From: Methylococcaceae bacterium UBA7658
Lineage (GTDB): Bacteria > Pseudomonadota > Gammaproteobacteria > Methylococcales > Methylomonadaceae
Assembly (NCBI GenBank): GCA_002483425.1
Contig: DLHW01000014.1
Location: 286-6,943, forward strand
Direction of reading: 5' to 3'
Length of the DNA stretch: 6,658 nt
Shown here: one piece after another, positions 1 through 6,573 of the stretch
How positions within the stretch are numbered: the first letter of the stretch is position 1
Layout: every line of letters begins with the position of its first letter
Notes under the pieces: model-generated
Told to the model about the DNA's origin: nothing
Databases searched by the model: none
Seen by the model: the letters and a program-made list of their open reading frames with translations, nothing else
Made by a program: the position numbers and the translations under genes

Positions 1-79
1 ATATGGCGGACATTTTGTATTGATGAGCAACGGTAGTTTTGGGGGGATTTATAAACAATTGCAAAAAGCGTTAAGTTGA
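1..79 (+). CDS. mpl: UDP-N-acetylmuramate:L-Ala-gamma-D-Glu-meso-DAP ligase, C-terminal end (partial)
   Basis: Only the last 25 codons are present, read in the frame that starts at base 2 and ends at a TGA at 77-79. The peptide contains HFVLMSNGSFGGIYKQL, which matches the well-known C-terminal signature of Mpl (usually H-x-L-V-M-S-N-G-G-F-G-G-I-H-x-K-L). Mpl is a cytoplasmic Mur-ligase family enzyme that joins recycled murein tripeptide to UDP-MurNAc using ATP, which lets the cell reuse cell-wall peptide. The usual second Gly of the SNGGFGG motif is Ser here. The catalytic and ATP-binding domains lie outside the window, so intactness cannot be judged. The gene is convergent with the lipase gene that follows. 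The short tail is distinctive, so the identification is fairly firm. Confidence 0.85.
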   Translation, partial: YGGHFVLMSNGSFGGIYKQLQKALS

Positions 80-118
80 AGCCGGTTAAGTAGAAGTCAT
101 CTGTGGCTAAATATATGC

Positions 119-153
119 CGGATTGACAAGCGATCCAACTGTTTGTCAATCCG
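119..153. terminator. Hairpin between convergent mpl and lipase genes, probable shared terminator
   Basis: The arm CGGATTGACAAGC (119-131) pairs with GTTTGTCAATCCG (141-153) around a 9-nt loop. That gives 13 pairs, with one G-T wobble at 130/142. It lies 40 nt after the mpl stop and 26 nt after the lipase stop as read on the other strand, where a bidirectional terminator is expected. On the + strand it is followed by a broken T-rich run (154-175); on the - strand only by a weak T-rich run. The stem is long but only moderately GC-rich, so termination strength is uncertain. Confidence 0.55.
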
Positions 154-178
154 TGTTTGTCTCCTTCTAGTTTTATAT

Positions 179-1114
179 CTAATTCGCATCAGGTACTACA
201 GCGAACATCGCCCGGCCGACCCGCTCATGAACGCGTTGGGTTGGATGGATTTCGTCGAAAAAGACGAAACTATCCATGACGTTTTTACTACAGAGAGTCG
301 AATAATCTTGTAACACGCTACTGTAGCAAGCCGCTTTGGCATTGGAATAAAGGTAAGCCCGTCTGTCTTTAACAATGTTGTTGAACAGGGTGTAGACGTC
401 GAAGAGGACGACATCTACGCCGGTACTGGTTTCAACCGTCTTGACGGTTTCCGCTAAACTTTGGTTATACACTACTGTCGCCAAACTGGCCCGTTGAATC
501 AGTGTTTTATCTTTAACTGCGCCTGCTACGGTTTCCGGTAATTTACCGATGTCGGGCGAGTTGACCACTAAAACGTGTTTTGCGCCTAAAGCGATAAGTT
601 GCGATAGACTGTTTTTAATGTTGGTCATGGCTTTTTTTAGAATGCCGTAAGCGGTTTTGATGCTGGTCTGATCGCGCATATCCCGGATATCGTTACCGCC
701 AATAAACAAAACATATAGCGCGTCTTGCGGTATCTTACCGCTCGTTTGGCTCAATAAAAACGCGTCGATTTGAATATTCAGGTCTATCGAATCGTTACCG
801 CTCGCCCGAGCGCCGGCGACGGCAAAATTGTACCCGTTCAGCAGCCCCAAGAGATAATCCGACGGGGTTAACGGCACATTCAACAATTTAGCCAATTGCA
901 CCACGGCGGTCGGCCCGTTGGTAAAACCTTTAGAATAAGGTTCATCATTTAGAAATACAAACTCGGGCGCAATGAACGGGGCGGCGTTCGCTAAATTGCC
1001 GTTATCCGATAAACTGTCGCCGAATACGATCATTTTATCGTAGGCGGCTTGTACGCTTAAAGATAATAATAAAGTTAGACAAATTACGATTTTTTTCATC
1101 ATAGATTGTATCAT
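179..1114 (-). CDS. Secreted GDSL-type (SGNH) lipase/esterase
   Basis: The product is a 311-residue SGNH hydrolase predicted to be exported and to cleave ester bonds in lipids or acylated sugars. Residues 1-23 form a Sec signal peptide (KK, then a Leu-rich core, then SVQA before AYDK). Block I is FGDSLSD at 31-37 with nucleophile Ser34. Block II Gly is near 101 (VAGARASG). Block III is GGND at 139-142. Block V is DEIH at 287-290, giving the DxxH pair Asp287/His290, so all catalytic elements are present. Cys263 and Cys275 could form a disulfide. An in-frame ATG 24 nt upstream exists, but the chosen start has AGGAG 8 nt before it and begins right at the signal peptide. No autotransporter domain or lipase chaperone is nearby, and the gene stands alone. 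Substrate is unknown. Confidence 0.9.
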   Translation of the reverse strand: MIQSMMKKIVICLTLLLSLSVQAAYDKMIVFGDSLSDNGNLANAAPFIAPEFVFLNDEPYSKGFTNGPTAVVQLAKLLNVPLTPSDYLLGLLNGYNFAVAGARASGNDSIDLNIQIDAFLLSQTSGKIPQDALYVLFIGGNDIRDMRDQTSIKTAYGILKKAMTNIKNSLSQLIALGAKHVLVVNSPDIGKLPETVAGAVKDKTLIQRASLATVVYNQSLAETVKTVETSTGVDVVLFDVYTLFNNIVKDRRAYLYSNAKAACYSSVLQDYSTLCSKNVMDSFVFFDEIHPTQRVHERVGRAMFAVVPDAN

Positions 1115-1122
1115 CGCGGTAG

Positions 1123-1127
1123 CTCCT
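1123..1127 (-). promoter_or_regulatory. Ribosome binding site that decides the lipase start
   Basis: On the - strand this is AGGAG, 8 nt before the ATG at 1114. It favours that start over the in-frame ATG at 1138, which lies upstream of the site itself. Confidence 0.75.
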
Positions 1128-1170
1128 AATTTTTGCAAAAATCAACTCATAATCATGCCGTAACTGAATG

Positions 1171-1176
1171 ATTATA
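1171..1176 (-). promoter_or_regulatory. Candidate -10 box for the lipase gene
   Basis: The - strand reads TATAAT, a perfect sigma-70 -10 hexamer, about 57 nt upstream of the lipase ATG. No good -35 hexamer is found 16-18 nt upstream; the bases there are near TGCACC. Such a promoter would be weak or would need an activator. Confidence 0.35.
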
Positions 1177-1263
1177 AGGCTTGGTCACGATCCCGGTGCA
1201 GTGATAGCGTTTGCTTTCAAAGATTCCAGACTTGACATTGGAACACGGTTTTGTACGAACGAT

Positions 1264-1277
1264 TTGATATAAATCAA
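1264..1277. promoter_or_regulatory. FNR/ANR-type binding palindrome upstream of the lipase gene
   Basis: TTGATATAAATCAA matches the FNR-family consensus TTGAT-N4-ATCAA at all ten defined positions. FNR-type regulators use such sites to respond to low oxygen, and related family members use similar sites for nitric oxide and other signals. Its centre (1270.5) is about 106 nt upstream of the start point implied by the -10 box at 1171-1176. That is far from the usual -41.5 position. It may act at a distance, on an unseen promoter, or not at all. Confidence 0.5.
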
Positions 1278-1468
1278 TGATTGCCGATATTAAGGTAACT
1301 GGGAGTAACCCTGCCTATGAACGGTTAATCGGATAGCTACAGCGAAAGAAATTGTCGCCGGTTTTCGAGTTTACTTAAGATTCGATGAAAAAGCTTTTAA
1401 CCGGCATGTTAGGAGTAAAAGCCAAACGAAGACCGGAAGGTTTTACTGCGCGGATTTCCGGATTTTGA
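1278..1468. other. Non-coding stretch between the ZIP and lipase genes
   Basis: Together with 1115-1277 this makes a 354-nt gap between two minus-strand genes. I see no convincing gene. A weak 6-bp hairpin arm pair, CCGGAA (1433-1438) and TTCCGG (1456-1461), lies just after the ZIP stop codon; on the - strand a modestly T-rich stretch follows it. It could be a poor terminator, but the stem is short and the loop is 17 nt. Confidence 0.4.
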
Positions 1469-2242
1469 TTAGCCCGCGCTTAAAATTTGTATGCTCCAAA
1501 ACACCAGAAATCCGCTAAATAAAACCAATGTAGAAATATTTTTTTCCTCGACTTCATGCGCTTCAATCAATAGCTCTTCGGTTACTAAATAGAGCAGAGC
1601 GGCGGCGCTGAACGCCAATACGCCGCCTATTACCTCTTTGGCTGCATGAGCTAATAAATAATTACCCAAGCAAGCAAATGCGAAAACAGTCGCGCCCAGA
1701 CATCCGGAAACGGCGATGATCCGCCAGCCGCCGATGGTTTCCGAGGTCAATGATAAACCAAGGAATAACAACTCTACTGATAGGCCTAAAGCAAGTATCA
1801 TGCCTGTGCTGCCGCCTGCGGCAAAACCTGCGCCGATAATAAACCCGTCCATAGCGACATCGATAAAGGTTGCTATTAGTAAACCGATATTCACGCCGGA
1901 ATTCCCGGTATGCTCTGCACGTTGCTCCAGTTTAATCGTCCACAGCTTTAAACCGTACATAAAGACTGAACCAAAAGCAAATGCGCCGATTAATACATAG
2001 CCTTTAGCGTGTTCCCGCTCGATTTCAGGTAGCAGTTCTACTGCTAAAGCAGCCAAAATAATACCGGCGGCAAAATGTTGGATTAAGCTGCGCATTTCGC
2101 GGCTAGGCCGCCATAGCGAAGCCATAATGCCGCCGGATAAGGCGACGCCGGCGGGAACCGCCATAATCATAAAGTTTTGGGAATCGATGCCCGGAGGAAT
2201 AAAGGTAAGTAAAAGTTTTTGGAAAACGTTCAATAAGTCCAT
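1469..2242 (-). CDS. ZIP-family divalent metal transporter with atypical metal site
   Basis: The 257-residue product is an inner-membrane protein with about eight hydrophobic segments (roughly 27-45, 53-73, 83-103, 118-140, 146-167, 172-197, 202-224, 236-254), the ZIP topology. TM2 has the family-like run AAGIILAALAVELLPE (58-73), and the end of TM7 has TEELLIEAHE (221-230), also typical of ZIP proteins. ZIP proteins usually move Zn2+ or Fe2+ into the cytoplasm. The TM4 motif, usually HNxPEG, is instead D128-x3-D132-G133, and the usual TM5 His position is not evident although Glu157 is present. Metal preference and direction therefore cannot be assumed. There is no Shine-Dalgarno before the ATG: an FNR-type palindrome occupies that place, and an in-frame stop just upstream (2258-2260) rules out a longer protein. 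An internal ATG at residue 25 also lacks an SD. Divergent from ppk2. Confidence 0.85.
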   Translation of the reverse strand: MDLLNVFQKLLLTFIPPGIDSQNFMIMAVPAGVALSGGIMASLWRPSREMRSLIQHFAAGIILAALAVELLPEIEREHAKGYVLIGAFAFGSVFMYGLKLWTIKLEQRAEHTGNSGVNIGLLIATFIDVAMDGFIIGAGFAAGGSTGMILALGLSVELLFLGLSLTSETIGGWRIIAVSGCLGATVFAFACLGNYLLAHAAKEVIGGVLAFSAAALLYLVTEELLIEAHEVEEKNISTLVLFSGFLVFWSIQILSAG

Positions 2243-2247
2243 TTGCT

Positions 2248-2261
2248 TTGATTTAGATCAA
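2248..2261. promoter_or_regulatory. FNR/ANR-type binding palindrome abutting the ZIP start codon
   Basis: TTGATTTAGATCAA is a second exact match to TTGAT-N4-ATCAA. It ends 5 nt before the ZIP ATG, where a ribosome binding site would sit. A candidate ZIP -10 (TATTAC on the - strand, 2264-2269) lies just upstream, so a bound regulator would cover the start point and would be expected to repress. On the + strand, a -10-like TATATT (2287-2292) lies 25 nt beyond the site, roughly 3 nt more than ideal class II FNR spacing. Activation of ppk2 is therefore also possible. Confidence 0.5.
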
Positions 2262-2454
2262 GTGTAATAGGCTGTAATTCTGGAACTATATTACGCTACG
2301 GAAAGGTACCTGGCGATTAAAACCGGTTGCCGTACCGTTAATGGCGAATGCGCGTATCTTGGAGAACGGTTAGGAAATTACTCCTTTGAATACAGGTGTG
2401 TTAACTTATACACTGCATTGATAGATCATTGATTAAAAAGACTAGGTAACTCTT

Positions 2455-3609
2455 ATGGATAAGCAAAGAAAATCTCCGGTATTAAAATCTCAATCCGCTG
2501 GCAATGTCCGCTCTATCAAACGGCAGACTGGTGAGGGCGATATCGCCCTTGATCTGACTGAAACAGGCATAGAAACGTTTGAAGTAAACGAAGCTATTGA
2601 GGCGGCGCAAGTATCGAAAGCGGCTGCTTTACAAGATATCATAGCCAATATCAAAACCGGCGACACCAATACGCTGGCGCAAACATTGAATGTGATTCTT
2701 GAAGGCGCATCGCCCGAAGACGCCGCACTATTACGCAACCAGCTCTTGAAAAAGTTGCCGGTCATCTCGAAAAAACAAGCCAATCCGGATGAAGAGTTAT
2801 CTAAAGATTGGCGGGAGGGCGGTTACCCTTATAGAAACCTGATGTCGCGTAAGAATTATGAGAAGACAAAATACGAATTGCAGGTGGAATTACTGAAATT
2901 GCAAGCGTGGGTAAAAGAGCATCAACAACGAGTGATTATCCTTTTTGAAGGCCGCGACGCCGCCGGAAAGGGTGGAACTATTAAACGCTTTATGGAGCAT
3001 TTGAATCCGCGTGGCGCAAGGGTTGTCGCGCTAGAAAAACCGTCCGATGTGGAAAAAGGACAGTGGTATTTCCAGCGTTATATTCAACATTTTCCGACAG
3101 CAGGCGAAATCGTCATGTTCGACCGCTCCTGGTACAACCGCGCCGGAGTGGAACGAGTGATGGGTTTTTGCAATAACGACGAATACAACGAGTTCATGCG
3201 GCAAGCGCCTGAATTTGAGAAAAACTTAGTGCGTAGCGGCATTCATTTGATTAAGTTCTGGTTTTCCGTGAGCCGTAAAGAGCAACGGCGCCGGTTTAAA
3301 GAACGTGAATCGCACCCCCTCAAGCAATGGAAACTGTCCCCGGTGGATTTAGCGTCGCTCGACAAATGGGACGAATATACAAAAGCCAAAGAAGCGATGT
3401 TTTTTTACACCGATACCGCCGACGCGCCATGGACTGTGATTAAGTCCGACTGCAAAAAACGCGCCCGGTTAAACGCAATGCGTTATGTACTTCATAAGCT
3501 GCCTTATGCCAATAAAAAAATCGACAATATCGGACCAATGGATCCGCTCCTGGTAGGCCGTGCGCATGTGGTGTACGAGCGCGGCGAGAAAGATCAGGCG
3601 ATTTTGTAA
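2455..3609 (+). CDS. ppk2: Polyphosphate kinase 2 (PPK2 family)
   Basis: The 384-residue cytoplasmic enzyme moves phosphate between inorganic polyphosphate and nucleotides; many one-domain members mainly make GTP or ATP from polyphosphate. The P-loop is GRDAAGKGG (166-174). The Walker B-type motif is MFDRSWYNRAGVERVMGF (221-238). The Arg/Lys-rich lid is near 278-298 (RRRFKERESHPLKQWKLSP). The conserved core begins near residue 118 (KDWREGGYPYRNLMSRKNYE). It has a single PPK2 domain with an N-terminal extension of about 115 residues that is charged and partly helical, with no recognised domain. The ATG is preceded by a weak TAGG 8 nt away; no better start is visible. The nearest promoter-like pair is TTGAAT (2386) and TATACA (2407), spaced only 15 nt. 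Divergent from the ZIP gene. Family assignment is secure; nucleotide preference is not visible. Confidence 0.95.
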   Translation: MDKQRKSPVLKSQSAGNVRSIKRQTGEGDIALDLTETGIETFEVNEAIEAAQVSKAAALQDIIANIKTGDTNTLAQTLNVILEGASPEDAALLRNQLLKKLPVISKKQANPDEELSKDWREGGYPYRNLMSRKNYEKTKYELQVELLKLQAWVKEHQQRVIILFEGRDAAGKGGTIKRFMEHLNPRGARVVALEKPSDVEKGQWYFQRYIQHFPTAGEIVMFDRSWYNRAGVERVMGFCNNDEYNEFMRQAPEFEKNLVRSGIHLIKFWFSVSRKEQRRRFKERESHPLKQWKLSPVDLASLDKWDEYTKAKEAMFFYTDTADAPWTVIKSDCKKRARLNAMRYVLHKLPYANKKIDNIGPMDPLLVGRAHVVYERGEKDQAIL

Positions 3610-3778
3610 AGCGTTTGGTGTGGTATCCACCGGATAGAACGAAGGGTAAACGGCTTATCCCGGCGCTAAACTTTAACCTAAACTGCGAAGTTAACCGGAA
3701 TCAAACTCAAGACGCGCGGGACGTTACAATGCTAGATCATAGTCGATTCGCCTTGCTAATTTTGCCCCGGCTATTTTC

Positions 3779-3798
3779 TAATACCCGTTTATCTTGGA
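3779..3798 (+). repeat. Leader repeat copy A, upstream of the esterase gene
   Basis: TAATACCCGTTTATCTTGGA matches copy B at 5231-5248 over 18 nt, with a 2-nt insertion (CG) after TAATACC. It is followed by a purine-rich run (GGAAGAGGA, 3796-3804) that could bind the ribosome. It ends 6 nt before an ATG at 3805, much as copy B ends 8 nt before a true start codon. Confidence 0.55.
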
Positions 3799-3804
3799 AG
3801 AGGA

Positions 3805-3840
3805 ATGTGCTTTATTAAGTTGTCAATGGCTTATTGCTGA
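3805..3840 (+). CDS. Possible 11-residue leader peptide (MCFIKLSMAYC)
   Basis: This short frame starts at an ATG preceded by the purine-rich GGAAGAGGA and ends at a TGA. It lies out of frame with, and 55 nt before, the first ATG of the esterase. Its placement relative to the leader repeat mirrors the real start of the GH99-like gene. It could be a translated leader, the remnant start of another gene, or chance. Its composition says nothing about function. Confidence 0.2.
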   Translation: MCFIKLSMAYC

Positions 3841-3895
3841 ATCGTTACTGGTTCAAAGTTGCGCCAGTTTTAAATTCTTTACCACTCCTAAATTA

Positions 3896-5002
3896 ATGGT
3901 GAAAATGATGAAATTTAAAATGAGATTTATTTCACAAATCCATACATTAGCCTTTAAAACCGCTCTTGTTGCTCTAATAACGCAATTGGGGTTACCCGTG
4001 CAAGCCGCTAATGCCACAGCCTCTCTGGAGCGAATTGCCGATGTTTACATTTTTGCCGGCCAATCAAACGCTCTGGGTAAAAAACTCACGAAACGCGAAT
4101 TAAAAAGTGTTTTTAAAACCGATGATTATTTCTCTGATATTCCGTTAAAAGGAATTGCACCTAAAAATTCTTCCAAGAAACCGGATAGTAGTGCTAATGT
4201 TGCTTTCGCCTATCACCTTGGGACAGCGTCGCATCTATCACCTAATGGCATTGACAATGAGGTCTCCTCCAGCGCCAGCGATATAAACCTCTCAATTTCC
4301 CCTGTACCCTGGAGCCGCAACACATTCAGGTTCGGACCGGAGCTTTCATTTACCAAAAAGTTACGGGATGCGACACCTGCGAATAATGATCGTAAAATAA
4401 TGATTTTGAAGGTGGCTTTCGGAGCATCCAGTTTACAGATGCATTGGCTGGATCACCGTAAATACCGGTTTTTAGATATCCTGGAATCGGAAATTGATAA
4501 TCTTTCGAGAAATTTAAAATCAGCGGGCTATAAAGTGAATGTTAAGGCTTTTTTCTGGATACAGGGCGAAGCTGATGTAGGCAGAGCAAATTCGCATTAT
4601 TTAGAAGACCTGAAAACGGTGATTTCTGAAGTCCGTAATTCCGTCCAAACCGCAACAGGTTCGGCGGCTTTTCCTTTGGTGATTGCCCGAACCGGAATGA
4701 TTTGGGGGAAAGAAAATAACTCTTGTTTAATAAGGTGTGCCCAGCAGGATTTCGCAACTTTAGATAAGCAGGCAGTTACGGTAGATATTGATGATTTGAC
4801 TAAGAAAGATTGTTACCATTATTCTTCCGACTCTTATATTACGATGGGAGAAAGACTTTATGAAGCTTACTCTAAAATTAGCAGCCCGCCGAATGACCCG
4901 TTTTGCGATTGTAAAAAGGATGTCTACACAGGAACTCCTGTTAGTCAGCCTCCGCAATGCTCTGCTACTAACCATAACGGGAACAAAAATGATAGTGAAT
5001 AA
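3896..5002 (+). CDS. Secreted SASA-type carbohydrate acetylesterase (SGNH fold)
   Basis: Counted from the ATG at 3896, the protein has 368 residues. It resembles the SASA domain (sialate O-acetylesterase/CE6-like), whose members remove acetyl groups from sugars. Residues 1-37 form an export signal (Lys/Arg-rich start, core near 20-33, cleavage likely at PVQA-AN). Motifs in order are FAGQSN at 53-58 (nucleophile Ser57), FGPEL at 146-150, KVAFGASSL at 172-180, WIQGEAD at 221-227, and DCYH at 305-308, giving the DxxH pair Asp305/His308. All core elements are present. The C-terminal 35 residues are polar, with three Cys and no recognised domain. The frame is open to a TTG at 3794, but ATGs at 3896, 3905, 3908 and 3920 fit a signal peptide better; none has a clear SD, so the exact start is uncertain. 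The gene lies upstream of the GH99-like gene on the same strand and may share its substrate. Substrate unknown. Confidence 0.85.
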   Translation: MVKMMKFKMRFISQIHTLAFKTALVALITQLGLPVQAANATASLERIADVYIFAGQSNALGKKLTKRELKSVFKTDDYFSDIPLKGIAPKNSSKKPDSSANVAFAYHLGTASHLSPNGIDNEVSSSASDINLSISPVPWSRNTFRFGPELSFTKKLRDATPANNDRKIMILKVAFGASSLQMHWLDHRKYRFLDILESEIDNLSRNLKSAGYKVNVKAFFWIQGEADVGRANSHYLEDLKTVISEVRNSVQTATGSAAFPLVIARTGMIWGKENNSCLIRCAQQDFATLDKQAVTVDIDDLTKKDCYHYSSDSYITMGERLYEAYSKISSPPNDPFCDCKKDVYTGTPVSQPPQCSATNHNGNKNDSE

Positions 5003-5256
5003 TCCCCCCGTTTATGATACACACTCGAAATTCGATTAAAACATAAAACCCGCGAGTTATCTTTACAGAAATTGTGCGTATACGGAGTCTATTTAGATGA
5101 TTATTGAGTCTTCCGTCTTTTGGGCAGTCTCTTTTTCACAGCGTTGTAAGCTTATGGCAAAGATTTAAAACTCGATGATCTTTTTACGTTAGTCGAACAG
5201 TAGTCATAGGAATTTATATCAACTATACGATAATACCTTTATCTTGGAGCGTTGTT
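5003..5256. other. Non-coding stretch between the esterase and GH99-like genes
   Basis: No gene and no convincing terminator is seen. Only a 5-bp inverted pair (ACTCG/CGAGT) occurs near 5025-5060. Toward the 3' end the DNA is AT-rich, with several -10-like hexamers (TATATC at 5215, TATACG at 5224, GATAAT at 5229). None has a good -35 partner. Their closeness to the gene suggests a separate promoter for the GH99-like gene rather than a tight operon. Confidence 0.4.
5231..5248 (+). repeat. Leader repeat copy B, upstream of the GH99-like gene
   Basis: TAATACCTTTATCTTGGA matches copy A at 3779-3798 except for a missing CG. Its last bases form part of the ribosome binding site (GGAG, 5246-5249, 7 nt before the ATG). 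A shorter match, TATCTTGGAG, occurs at 2355-2364 upstream of ppk2. Confidence 0.6.
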
Positions 5257-6573
5257 ATGAGTAATACCAATCAAAATCAAACGATACCTAGAAAATTGAT
5301 ATTTACTCTGCTTGCCTTTGCAGTTTTACATTTAACACCGGCAATCAGTTTAGGAGAGGGAAGTAATTATCTCATTGGAACCTACTATCAACCTGGGTGG
5401 CAAATAGGCTCTCCAATGATTAATACATCGCTGAATAAACCGAAGCATTCAAAAGATGCTTCTTCTTTCTGCGGCAGAATGCCGCTCACTGGCTGGAACG
5501 AGTTAGCTCCCGGCGCTTTAGAAAAGCAAATTGAGTGGGCTGGCGGCTATGGCGTCAACTTTTTTATCTTTAATTATTTTCATGTCGGACAGCACGTAAA
5601 GCAAAAATTCAGACCCGGCGCTCCAGGCCTTCAACAATCAGAAAATCTCGCCAACGCTTTCGATAGATTTATTGAAGCGATCAGGAGCCAAAAAGGTACA
5701 AACGTTCAATTTGCCATCCAGTATACTAACGGAAAACGCGATTATAATGTCGCCAACACATCCAAATCCTTACCCTCCGATCCTTGGGTAGAAGAAATTG
5801 ATAAATGGACTGACTACTTTAAAGACCCTCATTATTTAAAAGTAGATGGGAAACCTGTATTCTTTGTTGTAGCGCCCGGTAAAATGCGCGACGAATATCA
5901 AAAAAACTGTTCCGGTAAAAAATATTGCACCGTCAAGGCGGCATTCGATAAACTTCGGCAGACAGCATCTGTTAAAGGTTTCAAAGATATCATTATCGTC
6001 GGTAGACAAAGCACTAACGATTTTGAGGCCCGGCAAAAAGAAGGTTATGACGTCCTTACTTCGTACGGTCCAGGGGATTTGGGTCTGTCGAACTGCCTTA
6101 ATGGCTCACGCCCGGATAATACGATGGGATACGATGAACTCATCAGAGGCGGCGTGGCAAGATGGGAAAAATATTTTTCGTCCGCAAACCCATTACAAAT
6201 GATTCCAACGGTAGTTGCCGGGTACGACAATAGACCGTGGCGATCCAATCAAATGAATTCGGATAAGGTTTGTCATGTAAAGGAATTGGAGCAATCACCC
6301 GATAACTTTAAGCGTTTTCTTCTGGAGGCTAAAAGTTTCATAGACAAAAACAATAAGGCTGGCAACAAAATACTAGGGGGAGGAATGCTTATCATCTCCG
6401 CATGGAATGAGCTTGGCATGGGTAGCTATATCGTCCCAAGTATCGGCGCGATAATCGGTGGCGACACAAACCGTTGCGAAAACCCGGAAAACAAATTATC
6501 TTCATTTGCCGGCAACCAGAAATCAGAAGCGTTTGCATATCTGAACCAGATCAAAAATGTCTTTCGGCCATAA
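5257..6573 (+). CDS. Exported GH99-like / WbsX-like carbohydrate-active protein
   Basis: The 438-residue protein has an N-terminal export signal or anchor (charged start, hydrophobic 14-31). It then carries features of the GH99-like/WbsX group, TIM-barrel proteins linked to polysaccharides. These are an early strand IGTYYQPGW (40-48), the segment WAGGYGVNFFIFNYFH (94-109), YLKVDGKPVFFVVAPG (193-208), VVAGYDNRPWR (319-329), and the hallmark AWNELGMGSYIVP (382-394), which resembles AWNEWxEGxxLEP of relatives. Glu385 in WNE is the best catalytic candidate, but the second acidic residue of the usual motif is replaced (LGMGS), so hydrolase activity is not assured. Cys72, 218, 224, 280, 339 and 407 suggest disulfides and fit an exported protein. 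The start has a good SD (GGAG, 7-nt spacer). WbsX-type relatives are often annotated as glycosyltransferases; export argues against a cytoplasmic transferase. Follows the acetylesterase. Confidence 0.75.
   Translation: MSNTNQNQTIPRKLIFTLLAFAVLHLTPAISLGEGSNYLIGTYYQPGWQIGSPMINTSLNKPKHSKDASSFCGRMPLTGWNELAPGALEKQIEWAGGYGVNFFIFNYFHVGQHVKQKFRPGAPGLQQSENLANAFDRFIEAIRSQKGTNVQFAIQYTNGKRDYNVANTSKSLPSDPWVEEIDKWTDYFKDPHYLKVDGKPVFFVVAPGKMRDEYQKNCSGKKYCTVKAAFDKLRQTASVKGFKDIIIVGRQSTNDFEARQKEGYDVLTSYGPGDLGLSNCLNGSRPDNTMGYDELIRGGVARWEKYFSSANPLQMIPTVVAGYDNRPWRSNQMNSDKVCHVKELEQSPDNFKRFLLEAKSFIDKNNKAGNKILGGGMLIISAWNELGMGSYIVPSIGAIIGGDTNRCENPENKLSSFAGNQKSEAFAYLNQIKNVFRP

Larger units (their letters stand above)
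3610..3895. other. Non-coding stretch between ppk2 and the esterase gene
   Basis: No convincing gene is seen. A bulged hairpin (CCGGATA at 3630-3636 with TATCCCGG at 3656-3663) follows ppk2 but lacks a T run, so it is not called a terminator. The stretch contains the leader repeat at 3779-3798 and a possible 11-codon leader peptide at 3805-3840. The main esterase frame is open back through this region to a TTG at 3794, but the encoded residues do not resemble an export signal. Confidence 0.5.

Noticed and set aside
1232..1259. TTGACA followed by TACGAA as a + strand promoter
   Set aside because: The -35 is perfect but the -10 is poor and no + strand gene follows for over 1 kb.
1385..1468. 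27-codon ORF (begins MKKLLTGMLGVKAK) on the + strand
   Set aside because: It has no SD or promoter, is short, and runs into the 3' end of the ZIP gene on the other strand; its MKK start is not followed by a hydrophobic signal core.
1716..2000. 94-codon ORF on the + strand inside the ZIP gene
   Set aside because: It is antisense to a clear membrane-protein gene; its Pro/Ser-rich sequence is what the opposite strand of a Gly/Ala/Leu-rich gene gives.
2419..2436. TTGATAGATCATTGATT before ppk2 as a third FNR site
   Set aside because: The half-sites are not in the TTGAT-N4-ATCAA arrangement; only the left half matches.
3630..3663. Hairpin CCGGATA / TATCCCGG as a ppk2 terminator
   Set aside because: It has a bulge and a long loop, and no T run follows, so it does not meet the usual form of an intrinsic terminator.
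3615..3818. 67-codon ORF on the + strand after ppk2
   Set aside because: No SD, non-ATG start, protein-unlike composition, and it spans the leader repeat; the ATG version (3729-3818, 29 residues) has no better support.
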